A stretch of 64,000 nucleotides of DNA, taken from Zygnema cylindricum (taxonomy: Eukaryota > Streptophyta > Zygnematophyceae > Zygnematales > Zygnemataceae). Position 1 is the stretch's first letter. Every line of letters starts with the position of its first letter. The notes beneath the pieces are model-generated. The model was not told the DNA's origin. It saw only the letters and a program-made list of their open reading frames with translations, and searched no databases. The DNA lies in the NCBI GenBank assembly GCA_037447655.1, contig JBBHKE010000534.1, forward strand, positions 1-64,000. The letters run 5' to 3'. Positions 9,150 through 22,005 of this stretch are shown one piece after another. A program made the translations under genes and the position numbers.

Positions 9150-10160
9150 TGTTGAAAAGAAGTAATTAATATTCACTTCTTAATTTGGAATCTAGATTGA
9201 AGAGAAAGAGAGAGAGAGAGTCATTATGGCTGCCGCCATAGTAAGAAAAAAACAGGGAGACAGGCAGACAGGTTGATAGAATACCAAAATGTTGCCCTAT
9301 ACATAATTTGAACCTAGTCCTACGGAGAGCTTGATAAACCTATGCCTTAACCATTAAAGCATTAACGAAACAATACACTTATTCAGTTCGCTATTTATTG
9401 AAAGTGTGACGCAAACGTCACTTTCATTAAAACATACCAAAATTGACGAAACGACATCTATTATCAAACGGCGCTCGCGGACGCGAATCTAACCGTGTAA
9501 AATACATGATACAACAGACGTTGTCGCCCCCGCCAAACCCGAATGAATCTTTGGCGGCTTTCGAACATAGCGGCGGGCTCTGCCACGTGGCGCCACATCA
9601 TTGGACGCCAAAAAGAATGGGAGGAGAAACGATGGCTCCCATGTTGACAAGTGTCAACGAGAAGGCCATGTTGTAAAATGGCCGTACAAGAAGTACAATC
9701 AGCCATTGTACCTTCTTGTACTATACACCCTTTTGATTGGCCGAGGGTAGAGTAATAAGTAGTTGTGAGTAGGAGTTAATAGACTTAGCGTGTTCGTGGC
9801 GCCTCTCTCCAAGCGACCTTTTGTATATATACGCCATCTTTGGCCAGCCATAACTAACGCTCAAGGGAGCAAATTTAGTGATTCTTTTTGCTGCCCACTC
9901 AAGGGAGTCCACGCTACATAGGGGTGTAGTCGTCAGAGTTTTTGTTTACTAGGGTGGTGGCATTTCTAAGGAAAATTCAAAGTGGGGAATGCTGTCCAAA
10001 ACACATGTTCAATCTTTACATTATGTGGTAAAACTGAGCACACAAAAAGTCTTTTTTCACAAGAGTGAAGCTGTATACGAGTTCTGACTATCAAGGTGTC
10101 AATCATTTGGGTTTGTATCAACTTGGACTCGGCACAATCTAGATAAGCTTCTTTAGGTCT
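9150..10160 (+). mobile_element. Copia LTR (H-type), plus, partial or solo
   Basis: It starts TGTTGAAAAGAAGTAATT and is collinear, in reverse complement, with the H LTR at 57051-57944: the GGCTGCCGCCAT block, tRNA-like module near 9300-9360, G-box GCCACGTGGC at 9582-9591, TATA-like TATATATAC near 9825, and the AGGGAGCAAATT end region. The last ~230 bp matches (inverted) 17566-17790. No primer site or gag follows, so it is a solo or truncated LTR. The right border is approximate. Confidence 0.6.
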
Positions 10161-10164
10161 TCAA

Positions 10165-10640
10165 TTTTTGTGGGGAAATGGAACCATGGAATTTCAGCTC
10201 CCTTGCGCAATAAGTTATGGCAGGTCAAAAATGACCTATTTGTATAAATACACACTCAAAGAGAGATGGCCAAAATTTATCTAAATCCTAAACCCTTACT
10301 CAAAACCCCTTTTTACCGAGTACGTATTCTAATCAAAACATTGTATTGTACACAATATACACCCAATAGTACACCGCTCTTCATACAAATTGTACCGCCT
10401 TTGTATGGCACCAGTGAGGACGTGGTACCTTCCACATCCGACGACATGGCTTTATCTCCCTCTTCACTTGCGTTCATTGTGTTAATGCCACGCGTCACTA
10501 CGTGGTGTTGTTGGCTTTCGTCACCAAAAAAGCCATTTCGGCGTATTAGCTACCGCGTGAACAGTCAAATGCCAAAATTATATTGAATGGCGTCCATTTC
10601 ATATATTGTTGTTTCGAGCATTCCGTGTATCCGTAAAATA
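10165..10640 (-). mobile_element. Copia LTR fragment (C-type)
   Basis: Collinear with part of the C LTR (37272-38340): CAATAAGTTATGG..GGTCAAA, TATAAATA, paired GTACA motifs, and the GCCACGCGTCACTACGTGG segment. Both ends are missing. Confidence 0.5.
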
Positions 10641-10644
10641 CACC

Positions 10645-11560
10645 TGTTGTGCTGTCCTTGGCCTATTTCAGCCATGGATTACTCACGGAAGACACCCACA
10701 GACAACTTCAAAACAGCTATGTTTCAGACAACACAGATTACTCCACAATAACCAAAAACAGTTGAAACTGCACCAGTATGCAGTATATCCTAAACAGTGT
10801 AACCTCTCAAAGTTAAAGCCAAATCCACAAAGGTATCCAAAAGATATGAGCTGCAAAGTTTCCCAAAAACATTCGAAAGCTTACAAAACTAACCAGGTAG
10901 ACTCCTCACAGAATTATATAGAAACAACAGAAAAGACTGAAACTACATAAACAAATAGATTCTAGGTCATCAAAGATCTCCACAAAGTTTCATACAAAGA
11001 CATGAATCAGGGTGATCACACCATCAGGTCAAAGTTGCAGAAAAACAGTCTGCCATTACTTTGATGAGCTCAACTGTGATGATAAAATTAACTAAGTCCT
11101 ACAAGTTTATACTCACAAAGTTATCTACTGAGCCCTAAACTGATAAAATAGCTACACGTGTAATTAATTACTGTACTCAAAAAAAGACAATGTACGTCAA
11201 CGGTACATCTACTGTACCGAAGGTACGTCCAAACCCTAAATATGACTTTTATCTAATTTCACAATTGCAACACTAAAAAGTAATTTACTACATACAAAAT
11301 AATGTTGTTTCAGATATTTACAAATAGGAGCCGTACATAAATTGTGTCACTTGCTTAGTCAACAATTTGCTAATCCGTCCAAGCGTCCGTACAAGTCAGC
11401 TCCGATTTGCGGATCGCCGTTAGATGTAAAGTAAATCTTCGCCGTGGACGACACGCGTCCAAATCACTTTCCCAATGTGGTCCTATTTTGAATCGAGTTC
11501 GTCAACTCGATTCGTATCCGGCGTTCATTCTTTGTCGTGTATTGTAGCATAGTTCATATA
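10645..11560 (-). mobile_element. Copia LTR (F-type), old copy
   Basis: The left part aligns with the F LTR at 46389: TATTTCAGCCATGGA, ACAGCTATGTTTCAGAC, and CACAGATTACTCCACA. Later parts match the F-like LTR near 19150 (ATGTTGTTTCA.ATATTTACA). Strongly diverged. The right end is not defined and merges into the next LTR. Confidence 0.5.
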
Positions 11561-12295
11561 CGTCCAAGCGACTGTTGCTGTGCGGTACGAAACACCTGAG
11601 TGCGTACGGCATGTTTCGTCACTTGTGGTCTCACGCGAATCGCGTCCGTCCACACGATTTCAATCAACGTTCCATACTGATTTCGTACAGTACATTTTCC
11701 AGATGTCCCATCCAAACTTCGTTCGTCCGATTTTGCGAATTTACTTGTTCGATATTTGACACGTGTATGTGAGTGTCGGCGCCATTCTTGAATACCTGCA
11801 AAGTCCTCATATGCCGAGGCGTGTCTCTGTAGAAGTACGGTACAATCTTTTATCCTTATACTACTTTAACACTATTAGGGGTCAGTATTGAAGTGTTTAC
11901 ACCAAAAAATATTCTAAGAACTAATCCCTCTCTCACTGACCCATTTACTGAGTACTAAAGCTTTCTAATCACAACATGTTCCATCTGTGCTCGTTTGAAT
12001 ATTTTTGTCACATGGTTTAAAGACGCAAGTAACACTTTATTGCTAAATCAAACCCTATGTGTGTATTGCATCTTTTATAGGTACTGGATACGCGGGATGA
12101 CCAATATCAGTGGCGGTGACTATGTAAGTCCAAGATCAAATCCTGGCAAATCACCACCTTTTTGCTTACAGCTAAGTCCTCATCTGCCTTAGCCTGTCTT
12201 TTTTAGTGAATAGCGGCAGCCATGGATTCTGTCTGTTTTAGTTGTTATCCACAAGACTTTGACATACAAGTAGAAATTAGAAATACATTTCAACA
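11561..12295 (-). mobile_element. 3' LTR of decayed minus-strand copia
   Basis: It ends (plus sense) with ATTTCAACA at 12295, followed by the polypurine tract complement TCCCCTT. On the minus strand this reads AAGGGGA|CTGTTGAAAT. It contains the GGCAGCCATGG block and a tRNA-like module (12080-12146, with T-arm CCAAGATCAAATCCTGG). The left border is uncertain. Confidence 0.5.
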
Positions 12296-13807
12296 GTCCC
12301 CTTAATTTCTAGTCTATTTTTTATTTTAGACCACACTTCTCCCTACAAAATATTCATTTTGCTAAAGGGACCGGTTTTGTCATCATGTCACTAACCATTT
12401 CCCCATTTGGTCTATATTCCAAATTTACTATTTTTTCCTCAACTTTCTCTCACAAAACTCGGTATTTTGTCCATATGATTTGCTTTGGAATGATGCTTTA
12501 GATTTGTTGCAATTGCAACTGCAGCCGATTATCACAAAAGACCTTTTAAACACCATTCTTCGTAAATCCGAGCTATTAGAGCAAGGATTTCACCGACATC
12601 AATTATTTCACAGCAGAACAAGACGCCATATACTCAGCCTCTATAGTGGACTGAGCAACAACCTTTTGTTGCTTGCTGCTCCAATAGCAAGCTCCAGACG
12701 AGACTTACAAAACATATCCAAACGTGCATTGCTTCATTGGCATATCCCTATAACTGGCATCACTCTTAGTGGTAATGTCCGTGTTTTCCCCACCGAAATG
12801 GAGCCATAAATCCCTTGTTTCTATGAGGTATCTCATGAAAATCTTGGCAACCTCCCTATCTTTCTTCGTAGTATCATTTAGAATCCTAATCGAGATTGCA
12901 TGAGTTTTTCGTATATCGGGCATAGTACAATAAAAGAAGTAAATCAACCTTCTTACAACCTGCCTCTATAGGATATTTCTCATAAATTCTCTCTTATCTG
13001 CACTCATCTGATCATCAATAATCACTATTCCTCCCTCTAAGCTCCCCTCACATGTTTTTTCAAAATCATTGGAGTAGAGCAATTGTACGCTTTGTCCATC
13101 TGGAATTTTTCCAACATGTTTCCTATTGCCTCCTTTTGTGTCATTTTTTTGATTCTCCTTTGCCTATCCTTGTTCATCTGAATTCCCAAATTTATTGGCT
13201 TCCCTAAGATCTTTCATGTCAAACTGATCTGTTAAACCTTTTTTCACGTTGTTAATATGGTCTGTTGCTTTACTTAAAAACAACAAATCATCAACATAAA
13301 TTGCAATAAAAATTACCCCATCCTCATCCTCAAATATATAAATTGAGTGATTTGGACTAATTATGACATACCCAAGATTGATCAGAAATTCATCCAACCT
13401 CTTGTTCCATTGCCGCGGCGCTTATTACAGTCCGTACAGAGATTTTATCTTATTGCAAACTTTACTTTCTTCCCCTTTTTCAACGAATCCCTCTAGTTGT
13501 TGCATGAAGATTTCTTTCTCTAGTTTCCCATGGAGGAAGGCCGTTTTGATGTCCATCTGGTGTATCTCCATGTCTTCCGCTAATACCAAATTGAGCATAA
13601 TTCTCACAAATGGAAAATCTGACGATTGGAGCAAAAGTCTTCTCGTAGTCAATCCCTTCCTTTTGTGTTTATCCTTTAGCAACTAATCTAGCTTTATATC
13701 TCTCTATTGTTTTGTTAGGATTAAGTTTGAGTTTAAAGACCCACTTACATACAGTCGGCTTTCTCTTCGTAGACAGTCCAGTAGTTCCCCGGTGTTTGCC
13801 TCCATGA
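12296..13807 (-). pseudogene. Decayed copia RT-RNase H
   Basis: Minus-strand pieces in order: HQMDIKTAFLHGKLEKEIFMQQ and SLYGL (RT, 13425-13682), IYVDDLLFLSK with the catalytic YVDD (13164-13397), then RYLIETRDLWLH..ENTDITTKSDASY (RNase H, 12705-12947) and a C-terminal remnant down to ~12310. Several frameshifts separate the pieces, and the LGISV and CTRPDIA segments are damaged. It is the 3' half of a C/G-like polyprotein. The upstream integrase is replaced by the plus-strand LTR starting at 13808. Confidence 0.75.
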
Positions 13808-14897
13808 TGTTAAAAAAGGGCATTTTATAATCTATCTTTTTAGTCAGTCTAAAGGCATTCTACAACTCTCATACTTGTCGTAGTCAGTGAGGACTGGAAA
13901 ACATCCATGGCTGCCTCACACAGAAAACAAAGCCTCGCAAAAGATAGGCTGCCCGGAACACGATTTGATAGTATAACCCCCCGATGACAAACGTACGGAA
14001 TAGTTGTCCGGCTTATCCGGTAGGTCTTGATGAATCGATATCCTTATTGTATTTGATAAGTATTTTAAGAGTGACGTGGCGACACATTCCATTTAGTGGC
14101 TTACAAAATGAAATAAAATATAAAAGCGCACTTTACCGCACGAAATATTGTACCACACGAAATGAACGAAATGAAATCAAATATCGTTTGGCGATCAACA
14201 GTTCGCAAAGTACGACGGAATTACAACGGTCAAACGGGATGACAACCGTAGAAATTCAACGGTCAACAGGGAGTGATGAGCGTTGAATTTCAACGATCAA
14301 CATTATTTGGCACGCCATCAAATGGAACAACCGACATTGATTGCCAAATTACGAACAGACAGCACGCGTGAGTGCCAACATGCCGGAAAGGTTTTTCTAG
14401 GAGCACTTTGCCAAAGTGGAGGAAGATAACACGTGGCACCATCCTACAGGATGACGAAAAAGAAAGGGACAGAATGGAGACGACTTATTTGCCACATGGT
14501 AGACTTAGAGTGGTGACGAATATTTCTGTACATAAAGACAATTTTACCGTACTTTATATGTACATTACTTAGCGTACGATGTTTTGATTGGTCTAGAGAA
14601 GTTATGAGTAGGTTCTTATGACTTAAACATTTTTTTTGAAAGCCCTCTCTCCCAGAGGCCATCTGTATAAATATGTTGTCTTTGAACAGCCATAACCTAA
14701 TGCTTAGATGAGCAATTTTAGTGATTCTCTTTGCTACAAATTCCGAGGAGTCCACGCTACACAGGGTTGTAGTCGGTCAGAGTTTTTGCGTGCCAAAGTG
14801 GCACTTATTCATTGCCAAAGTGAAAAGTGCAAATATTATCCTAAAGGCTATATATAAGCTGGACATTCTGTGTACCAATGGAGGTCACAAAATTACA
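13808..14897 (+). mobile_element. 5' LTR of copia element B
   Basis: It runs from TGTTAAAAAAGGGC to ..AAATTACA and is followed at once by TGTTATGGGCCCACCC, an initiator-tRNA-like primer site. It has TATA-like TATAAATATG near 14666, CTCTCTCCCAGAG just after it, and an antisense tRNA-like module at about 13950-14040. The start is inferred by alignment with the G LTR at 44988. The gag-frame ATG at 14878 is inside this LTR. Confidence 0.6.
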
Positions 14898-16602
14898 TGT
14901 TATGGGCCCACCCTCTAGGGTGCCCATTTTCAATGGAACAAGGTTCATTTATTGGGAAACCATAATGAGGGGTGCATTGTTTGAAAAACAGCTATTGGGC
15001 ATTGTGACTGGTTGTGTGCGTCCGCCATCTGCAAAGTTCGTAGTTCCACCAAGGTTTGGAAGATCTCGATTCATAAGAGGATTTGCGGGGGTAGAGGTGG
15101 TAGACTATGTTGGAGAAAGCATCATCTCAAAGACAAGGAAGGAGAAGGGGAATGAGAAACTCACACCGATGGCTTCAGGATCAGTTTCGGTAGCAGATGT
15201 TCAAAAAACCAAGGCAAATGATAGTGAAATTTGGTTTTTCAACAATACCGTGGCGACTCATTTTATTCACGGGCGTCTCACTCAAGCAGTGGCTACACCT
15301 CATCTTCACGTGGACACGGTTGACGAGTTGTGGGATGCTCTTGTCAACATTTACAAGAGCGGTAAGATTCAGCAGCAAAAGTTAGCAGATCAGAAGGTAC
15401 AAACATATGTTTACAAAGGGGGAAAGATGTTAGACTTTTGTAATGACTTGGCCGGGTTATTTATGGAGTTGGAGAGTGTAAGGGAGATCGAGAAAGAGAA
15501 AGTGAATACTTTGTTGATAAAACTCCCAGATGACAATGAAAACATTGTTAACTGGGTTCAAGATTTGATAGATCATGGATGGATTTGAAACTCTGTTGTG
15601 GGGATGATTTTGGTTAGGGAAAACTCAATTGAGATTCGGAGAGGAGGAAATAGTGTTCAAGCATTGGCTGCTGGAACTAGCAGGAGGATAAGGATTGTAA
15701 GAAACCGTATGGGAACTTTGGTGGTGGAGGAAGAGGAAACCAATCGGATGGATCTAGATCCAGGCCTTTGAAGAAGCTTTGTCACTTTTGTAAGAAGTTG
15801 GGACACTACATGGCAAAGTGTACTAAATTGACAAAGTTGAGATTGTAAAAAGAACAAATCGGAAAACCACCCACAAGGAATAAGAAGGCATTTGTGGCAA
15901 CATAATTCATAGGAGAGGATTCCGATGAGGACAATAGAGAACTTCTCCTCAACGATGAATTGGAGGTGAAAGGTGATTCGGAGATTCAAAAGAGGCAAAA
16001 GTGTGCTTTTGGAGGAGTAAAAAAAGCTCTGATGAGGGATGGATTATTGATTTTGGAGCCTCTTTGCATATGTGTAGAGAAAAATCATTGTTTACACAAA
16101 TAAGAAAAATCCCTACTGTAGAGATAAAGTATAGGGATGGGAGAATTGTAACCACTAACTCAGTGGGATATGTGGATCTAAAAGTCTTAGTTGATAGAAA
16201 GGCATCTTTAGTCACTTTCTTTGATGTTCTTTTTATTCCACGGTTGAACAATAATCTTATTTATACATTGGTCTTAGATGATAACGGTTTTGAGACTAGT
16301 ACTAAGAAAAGAGTCTTTGTTGCTAGCTATAAGAATGAAGTGTACTTCAAAACTGAAAAGGGTAGCCAACGAATGTATAGGCTGAATTTGACAAATGGAA
16401 AGACACGGGTTTACTATGGTGGTGTAAGTGATTTGATGATGTGGCATAAAAGATTGGGACATATGCATCTAGATAGATTGAAAGAAATGAATAAAATGGG
16501 TGTAGTTGAGGGAATAAATTTTGGAGATAATGAGACCTTGATGATTCTAGTGGAAGTGCTCAAAGTAAAGCCCACAGATTGCCTTTTCCAAAAACCGCAA
16601 CA
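14878..16602 (+). pseudogene. Copia element B gag-protease-integrase (broken)
   Basis: Gag starts in the LTR at 14878 (MEVTKLHV-MGPPSRVPIFNG) and runs as a UBN2-type gag to 15585, ending at a TGA where relatives have Trp. After frameshifts come a CCHC knuckle, CHFCKKLGHYMAKC (about 15779-15820), and an acidic spacer. A protease-like frame follows (from 16001) with IIDFGASLHMC, where the usual D-S/T-G-A is D-F-G-A. The pre-integrase HHCC start (MMWHKRLGHMHLDRL) then follows. The sequence stops at ..PKPQHV/PKTAT where an LTR begins at 16603, so the integrase core, RT and RNase H are absent. Closely similar in protein sequence to elements C and G. Confidence 0.8.
14898..14913 (+). promoter_or_regulatory. 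Primer-binding site, half-tRNA iMet type
   Basis: TGTTATGGGCCCACCC directly follows the LTR terminal CA. It complements GGUGGGCCCAUAAC of the eukaryotic initiator tRNA-Met anticodon arm, with a mismatch only at the first base(s). The ATG within it is in frame with gag. Confidence 0.65.
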
Positions 16603-17477
16603 TGTTGTTTTTGAAAGCTTTAGTCCTCACAGAGCCTCATATGTGAGGGGAGTGCCTTCCGAGTACTTAGTTTATCTTCTGGAAGTTTACTTCAGTATGT
16701 ACCTGAATTAGTGTGACAATGAACACTGAGGGGGTAAACTATGTATCACATAAGCGAGACACGCGTCAACAAATTGAAATGAGACACTCCGTAAGACTCG
16801 GTTCTACGACTCAGATTCACCGAAAGACCGAGGTGTCACACAAAGTTTCATCTTGGATGAAATTTTTAAAAGATGGACGGCAAAGATTTGCTGCCGACGT
16901 ACGCTGGTCAACCAGAACCAGGTATAGGATTATCCGACGTGATTTGTACAGTATAGTGTGACATAACATATCCATGTTTTGTACATAGGCGTGTTTTGTT
17001 AGATCAAGGACTCACTTCAGATAGATTCTGTATGACATACCTTGAAATATTCACGTATCCTCCTTAGCTCTGGTAGATATTATTGATGCATGGTTCATAT
17101 GCCTCCTTACCTTGGTTACGATAGGTAGTGGCTACTAGGTTTCAGAAGCATGGATTTTTTAGGTATAAGAGTAGGACTTAACAATTTCAGAAGTTATGAA
17201 CTTGTTGTATCAAATTATGCTTTAGCATTTAGATATCTTTGACTGAGAGTTTCTCTCATATTTGTTTATAGTTTCTCTGTAAATTTGCACTTGTGTTCCT
17301 CTTTGTATTATCTCTATTGTGTCAGATTTGTAAGCCATTTGGTTGCCTAATTTGTCTTTGGCTGTGTTCCAAAGTTGTATGTTTTCTCATCATCTGTAAG
17401 ATTTCTTGTCTTAACTTTGTGATGACTACTCCTGCATTATCTTTATCTTCAGAGGGTGTAGTCTCCTCAGAACAACA
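16603..17477 (+). mobile_element. Copia LTR (I-like) abutting element B
   Basis: It starts TGTTGTTTTTGAAAGCTTTAG, nearly the same start as LTRs E and I, and ends ..CAGAACAACA. It includes an ATG at 17422 opening MTTPALSLSSEG, the LTR-encoded gag N-terminus also seen in E and I. Element B integrase sequence runs right up to position 16602, so this LTR was joined inside B. Confidence 0.65.
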
Positions 17478-17565
17478 GGTCAGGCTTGCCCTCACGCATA
17501 CCAATTTTTGATAGAAGGAAATGTAATTATATGGGTTACATTAGCACACACAATTCGCAGGTCCA
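17478..17565 (+). pseudogene. Gag stub after LTR
   Basis: It begins at a decayed primer site (GGTCAGGCTTGCCCTC) and encodes IPIFDRRKCNYMGYI, comparable to IPVFDGREYLYWADL of element I. It is cut at about 17565 by a minus-strand LTR. Confidence 0.5.
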
Positions 17566-18454
17566 AAGAAGCTAATAAGATAGTGCCGACTCCAAGTTTA
17601 TATAAACCCAAATGATTGACCCTTTGACAATCAAAACCCCATTACAGCTTCACCCTTGTGAAATAAGACTTTCTGTGTGCTCAGTTCCACCACAGAATGC
17701 AAAGTAAGAATAGGGGTTTTGGATAACATTCCCCACTTTGACTTTCCCTTAGAAATGCAGCCACCCTGACAAGCAAACAATCTGAACAACTACTCCCTTG
17801 TGTATCCTCGACTCCTTTGAGTCCCCAGCAAAAAGAATCATTGAAAATGGTAAACTGAGTTTATTGTTATGGCTGGCCAAAGTTAGCCTTTTATACAAGA
17901 TGCTCTCTGGGAGAGGCCGCTACCTACCCAAAAATATTATAAGTCCTAAACCCCTCCCTAAACCCCCTAATACTGAAATAACAACCAATCACATGACTGT
18001 ACCGTACAGAAAATTACAAGTGCTAGAGTACTTTCTGTACAGATATTGTACGACACATTGATAATTCGACATTTGTCACATCCAAATTCTTTGTCATCCG
18101 TTCGGGAGATCCGTAAACCCGTATGATATTGCCACGTGTCATCCGGAGTGGCGACGTCCGCAAACAACCAAATTGTCCTTTCAACGAAGCCGACGCTAAC
18201 CACGGTCGTCCGATTAGATCGCCTTTTAAAGTAAGCCGTTGAAATAAATGTTCGCACTATTTTTTTCGTGCAGTACAATAGTTTACGACACGTTCTATGT
18301 TCCACCGTACTTGTGTTAGTTAAACGAAATGTCCTACGTCTTATTGTTTAAATACTTATCAAACCCCACATCCTCTAGCACAGTTCGTAGTCTATACGAT
18401 AACGCTTCCGGCTACCGGCTATTCTGACGGACGGTAGGTACCAGGTGTTCGTCA
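17566..18454 (-). mobile_element. Copia LTR (C/H-like), truncated
   Basis: Collinear with the C-type LTR: GAGTCCCCAGCAAAAAGAATC, TTATGGCTGGCCAAAG, CTCTCTGGGAGAGG, the GTACAGA paired motifs, and then the tRNA-like module at about 18390-18450 (CGGCTACCGGC..GGTAGGTACCAGG). It breaks off inside that module where another LTR begins at 18455. Confidence 0.6.
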
Positions 18455-19693
18455 TGTTGTTCTTTGGTCTAAAATAGACCGCAGAAGCCACCCATACTAT
18501 CATGCAAAAAACTAAGCGAAGCTAGGCCAATGAACAATCATTTGAAATGCATCCTCCATTTAACATACTTGAACTAAGGTTTGATGGAATAATCAACATA
18601 AACAAACCTTAAGATAACATCTAAGGTTTGATGGAATAATCAACATTAACAAACCCTAAGACAAATGCATAAACAATGCATATCAAACATATATAAAATA
18701 ACATAAATAAATAATAACAAACGAATGCATCACACATAAACAAAAGTATAATCAAAGTATAATCAAATAATCATTATATCATTCAAAGTGCATGACCTAA
18801 TCGACAACCCTAAAATACTACATCTTTGGTCCCCACTTTTCTAACCAGCATTGATGATGATTCTTAACAAAGCTCATACCTATAAATACACTTCTGAGCT
18901 GTCAACAAACCACTAAGTGTCAAAATAACCAACGTGAATTACGTAGCTGTCATTTAAGTCCCTTTTAAGCATGTTAACCTACTACTAAGAGTGAATTAAT
19001 CGTAAGCGTACACCTGAGAGTCAAGCAATCGTAAGCGTACACTTGTCTACAAATACAACACTAAATACACACAAATTAACCTGTCGAAACCCTAATTGAT
19101 CACGTAAAATATAACTATTTGAATCAATACTAAATCATTAATTCGCATAAGACAAACATTGTTGTTTCAAATATTTACACCGACGCGTCCACAAATCCGC
19201 GTCATAAATGATAACATGCTTAGTCACTTGCCGATAAGTCCACTCAGCAAGCCGTCATCACATACGTACGACCCACTTGATAATACATCCAAAAATAGCG
19301 CGAACCACTTGCCGAAATGAAATCGTACTTTCCGAATCATTTCCGTACCGAAACCGCGTCTTTTTCATGAGTGCGCCTCTCACATTATGTTTCGTATAGG
19401 CGGCACACTTTTACAAAAACATTTCAAATCGATTACATCGGATCGCTTCGCGATCCGCCGTCCATTTCACATTACGCAAACCGTACTCTCCCTAATTTGA
19501 TTCGCGTCACTCAAATTTGATTCCGTACGCTTCAAAACAATTCCTACCATTACTCCCCCAATCCGCAAATCCATTCGAGCTTCCACATTAAATTCAGTTA
19601 GTACTCACGCATTACAAATCGCGTCGAGTACGCATGAAACCTCATGTACGCATGAAACGTCGCGTACGCACGAAACTAAATCTTCAAAAACAA
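18455..19693 (-). mobile_element. Copia LTR (F-like) at 3' side of element D
   Basis: In minus sense it begins TGTTGTTTTTGAAGATTTAG, shares TTTCGTGCGTACGCGAC, GGATCGCGAAGCGATC and the ATTTGAAACAACAATG region with the F LTRs, and ends GAACAACA. About 1.24 kb. A 48-bp direct repeat (ATCAACAT..AACAAACC, starting 18573 and 18621) lies near its end. Confidence 0.55.
18573..18661. repeat. 48-bp direct repeat pair
   Basis: CTAAGGTTTGATGGAATAAT occurs at 18573 and 18621, and the copies match through AACAAACC(T/C)TAAG. Confidence 0.85.
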
Positions 19694-22005
19694 CAAATTT
19701 TGCATCTTTGGGACAATATAATGGATGCTATCTAAAATGACATATTCCTGTACTTTTTGCTGCTTTGCTGCTTTGTCATTTTAAATAAGTCTATCGAGTC
19801 TAGTTCATCTTTGACAACAATGTTCCTTGCTATAATGATTTTTCGCCGTTCCAAAACAAAGACTCTATAACGTTTAGAGTTGTCAGCATATTCTAACAAA
19901 ATGCCCGGTAATCCTTTCGGTTCCATTTTCCATCTATCATTAGACGTATCCAAAATAAAACATTTAATTCCAAAGACTTTGAAGTGACTGACATCCGGTT
20001 TTCTACCGTCTAGTTCACATAAGGAGTGGTTTCTACCGATCTGGAACCTATCCAATTTTGATATAAACTGCACAATTTAATGCTTCAGCCCAAAATTTCG
20101 GATCTACGTCCTTATCCGCAAGCATGGACCTGGAGCTTTCTGTGATAGTTCTATTTAGTCTACCTGAGACCCCATTCTGTTTCGGAGAGTATGGGACAAT
20201 CAATTTGTGACTTATACTTTCTTAGAGTAAGAAGTTTTCAAACTCTTTTGACTTATATTTCCCTCCATTGTCCGATCTGAGCTCCAGAATTGGCAGACCG
20301 TGCAGTTTCTCCGCCCACGCTTTGTAGTGTTGAAACAGAGTGAAGACTTCACTCTTTTCTTCTATGAAGTACACCTTAGTAAACCTCGAAAAATCATCTC
20401 TAAACGTAACCATATATTTCATCCCCCCGGCAGATGGTACCTTTCCAGGACCGAAAACATCAGAATGAATGAGTTTAAAAGTTTAGTAGACCGATGATCA
20501 CACTCTTGAGGAAACAGTAATCTGTGTATTTTTCCTAGTGCACATCCATCACACGTTTTAGGTGGCTGGTTTGACAAATTGACTCCTTCTATTTTTCCAG
20601 AATTGACCATCTTTTTTATACTATTATAATTCATATGGCCTAACCTTTTATGCCATTGCTCATCTGAGGATAATGCACCAGAATACAAAACATCATTTTC
20701 TTTATCATTGGGCATATCCATTCGATACATTTTACTGGCATCTCTTGTCCCTGTGACTGGAATTTTCCCATTTTTGCTAACAACCTGCCTGCCATGTTTC
20801 AGATTGACCTCAAACCCTTCACTTTCTACCAAAGAAGTTGAGAACAATTTTTTCTTAAAATCATGGACATAGAGAACATTATGAAGAGTTCTCTCAACTG
20901 CCTTGCCCTCTGCATCAACTATAAAAGAGATATCACCTACAGCCCGCGTTTGCACACTCATGCCACATACATAGTAGATATTTTTCTCTGGTATTGATTT
21001 CAGATTTGTGAAAACTTCCTTGTTCCAGCACATGTGGGCCGATGCTCCCGTGTCCATTATCCATCCATTGTCGTTAGCCCCCTCCATCGCTGCCGCCATC
21101 GCAAATTGATCATCATCATCCTCGTTAGAGAGTGAGAGAGACTCGTCTTGATGAGATGAAGATGCCGAGAATAGTGCATTTCCTCGTTGTGATGATCCTG
21201 TGAAGCCTTGATGAAATTGGCTTTGCTGCCAACCAGGCCTATATAGACCTGTTTCATTAGCCTTCTTAAGCTTAGGACAGATTTGTATTCATGACCTTTT
21301 TCATTACAATAAAAACAAGCATTGAAAGATTGTCTATTTCCTCTCTGATTAAACTGTCTAAATTGATTTTGATTCTGATTAAACTGATACCTTTGCCGAT
21401 TAAAGTGACCTTTAAATTTTGTGTTAAATGCCTCTACCTGTCTTTCACCATTAATTATTTTAGAACCTGCCTCTTCTTCCAAAATCAAATTAATAGCTAA
21501 CTGTAGTGTCCAGCTAGCTTTATCTCTTTGTTTCAGTTTATCAGACGCTGCTCTCATAGTATTAGGAAGACCCCTCATTAGCAGAGCAGCCTGCCGAAAC
21601 TGAGGAAAAGATCCGCCTGCATAAGCATGGGAATCTATTAGTATTCGAATTTTGTTACAATATTTTACCATTGTGCCACTCGTGTATTTGTAGTCCCAAA
21701 TTCGTCCAGCCAAAAATAGTTAATCCTAAACATTAGCCTTTTCAAAATCATTTTTGAGAGATTTCCAGATATCAATCGCCTTTTTCATTTTTATCCGTGA
21801 CATAGCAAATTCTTGTGAAATACAGAACTTCAAAATTGACCGAGCTTGCTAATTTTTCTTTGACCATGACGGATCTGATTCCGCTAGTGAACCATCCAAG
21901 ATATCAAAAAGACTAACATTTTTGAAGTGTGTTTCCACCATATCCGCCCAATACGCGTATTTTTCCCCTGAGAAAATAGGAATTCTTGATGAGAGACCCA
22001 TAACC
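19694..22005 (-). pseudogene. Copia element D gag-protease-integrase (broken)
   Basis: Minus-strand order: primer-site-like GGTTATGGGTCTCTC (22005-21991), gag N-terminus MGLSSRIPIFSGEKYAYWADMVETHF, gag core (21057-21713: MVKYCNKIRILIDSHAYAGGSF), knuckle CFYCNEKGHEYK where the last Cys is missing or displaced by a frameshift, and protease WIMDTGASAHMC (canonical DTGA). Next come the integrase HHCC (EQWHKRLGHM..CDGCALGKIH), the DDE first Asp lost around ILMFSVL, SDNGGKY, and the post-integrase FKVFGIKCFILD to ~19740. It then meets an LTR start, so RT and RNase H are missing from this strand. Relatives: E and I. Confidence 0.8.
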
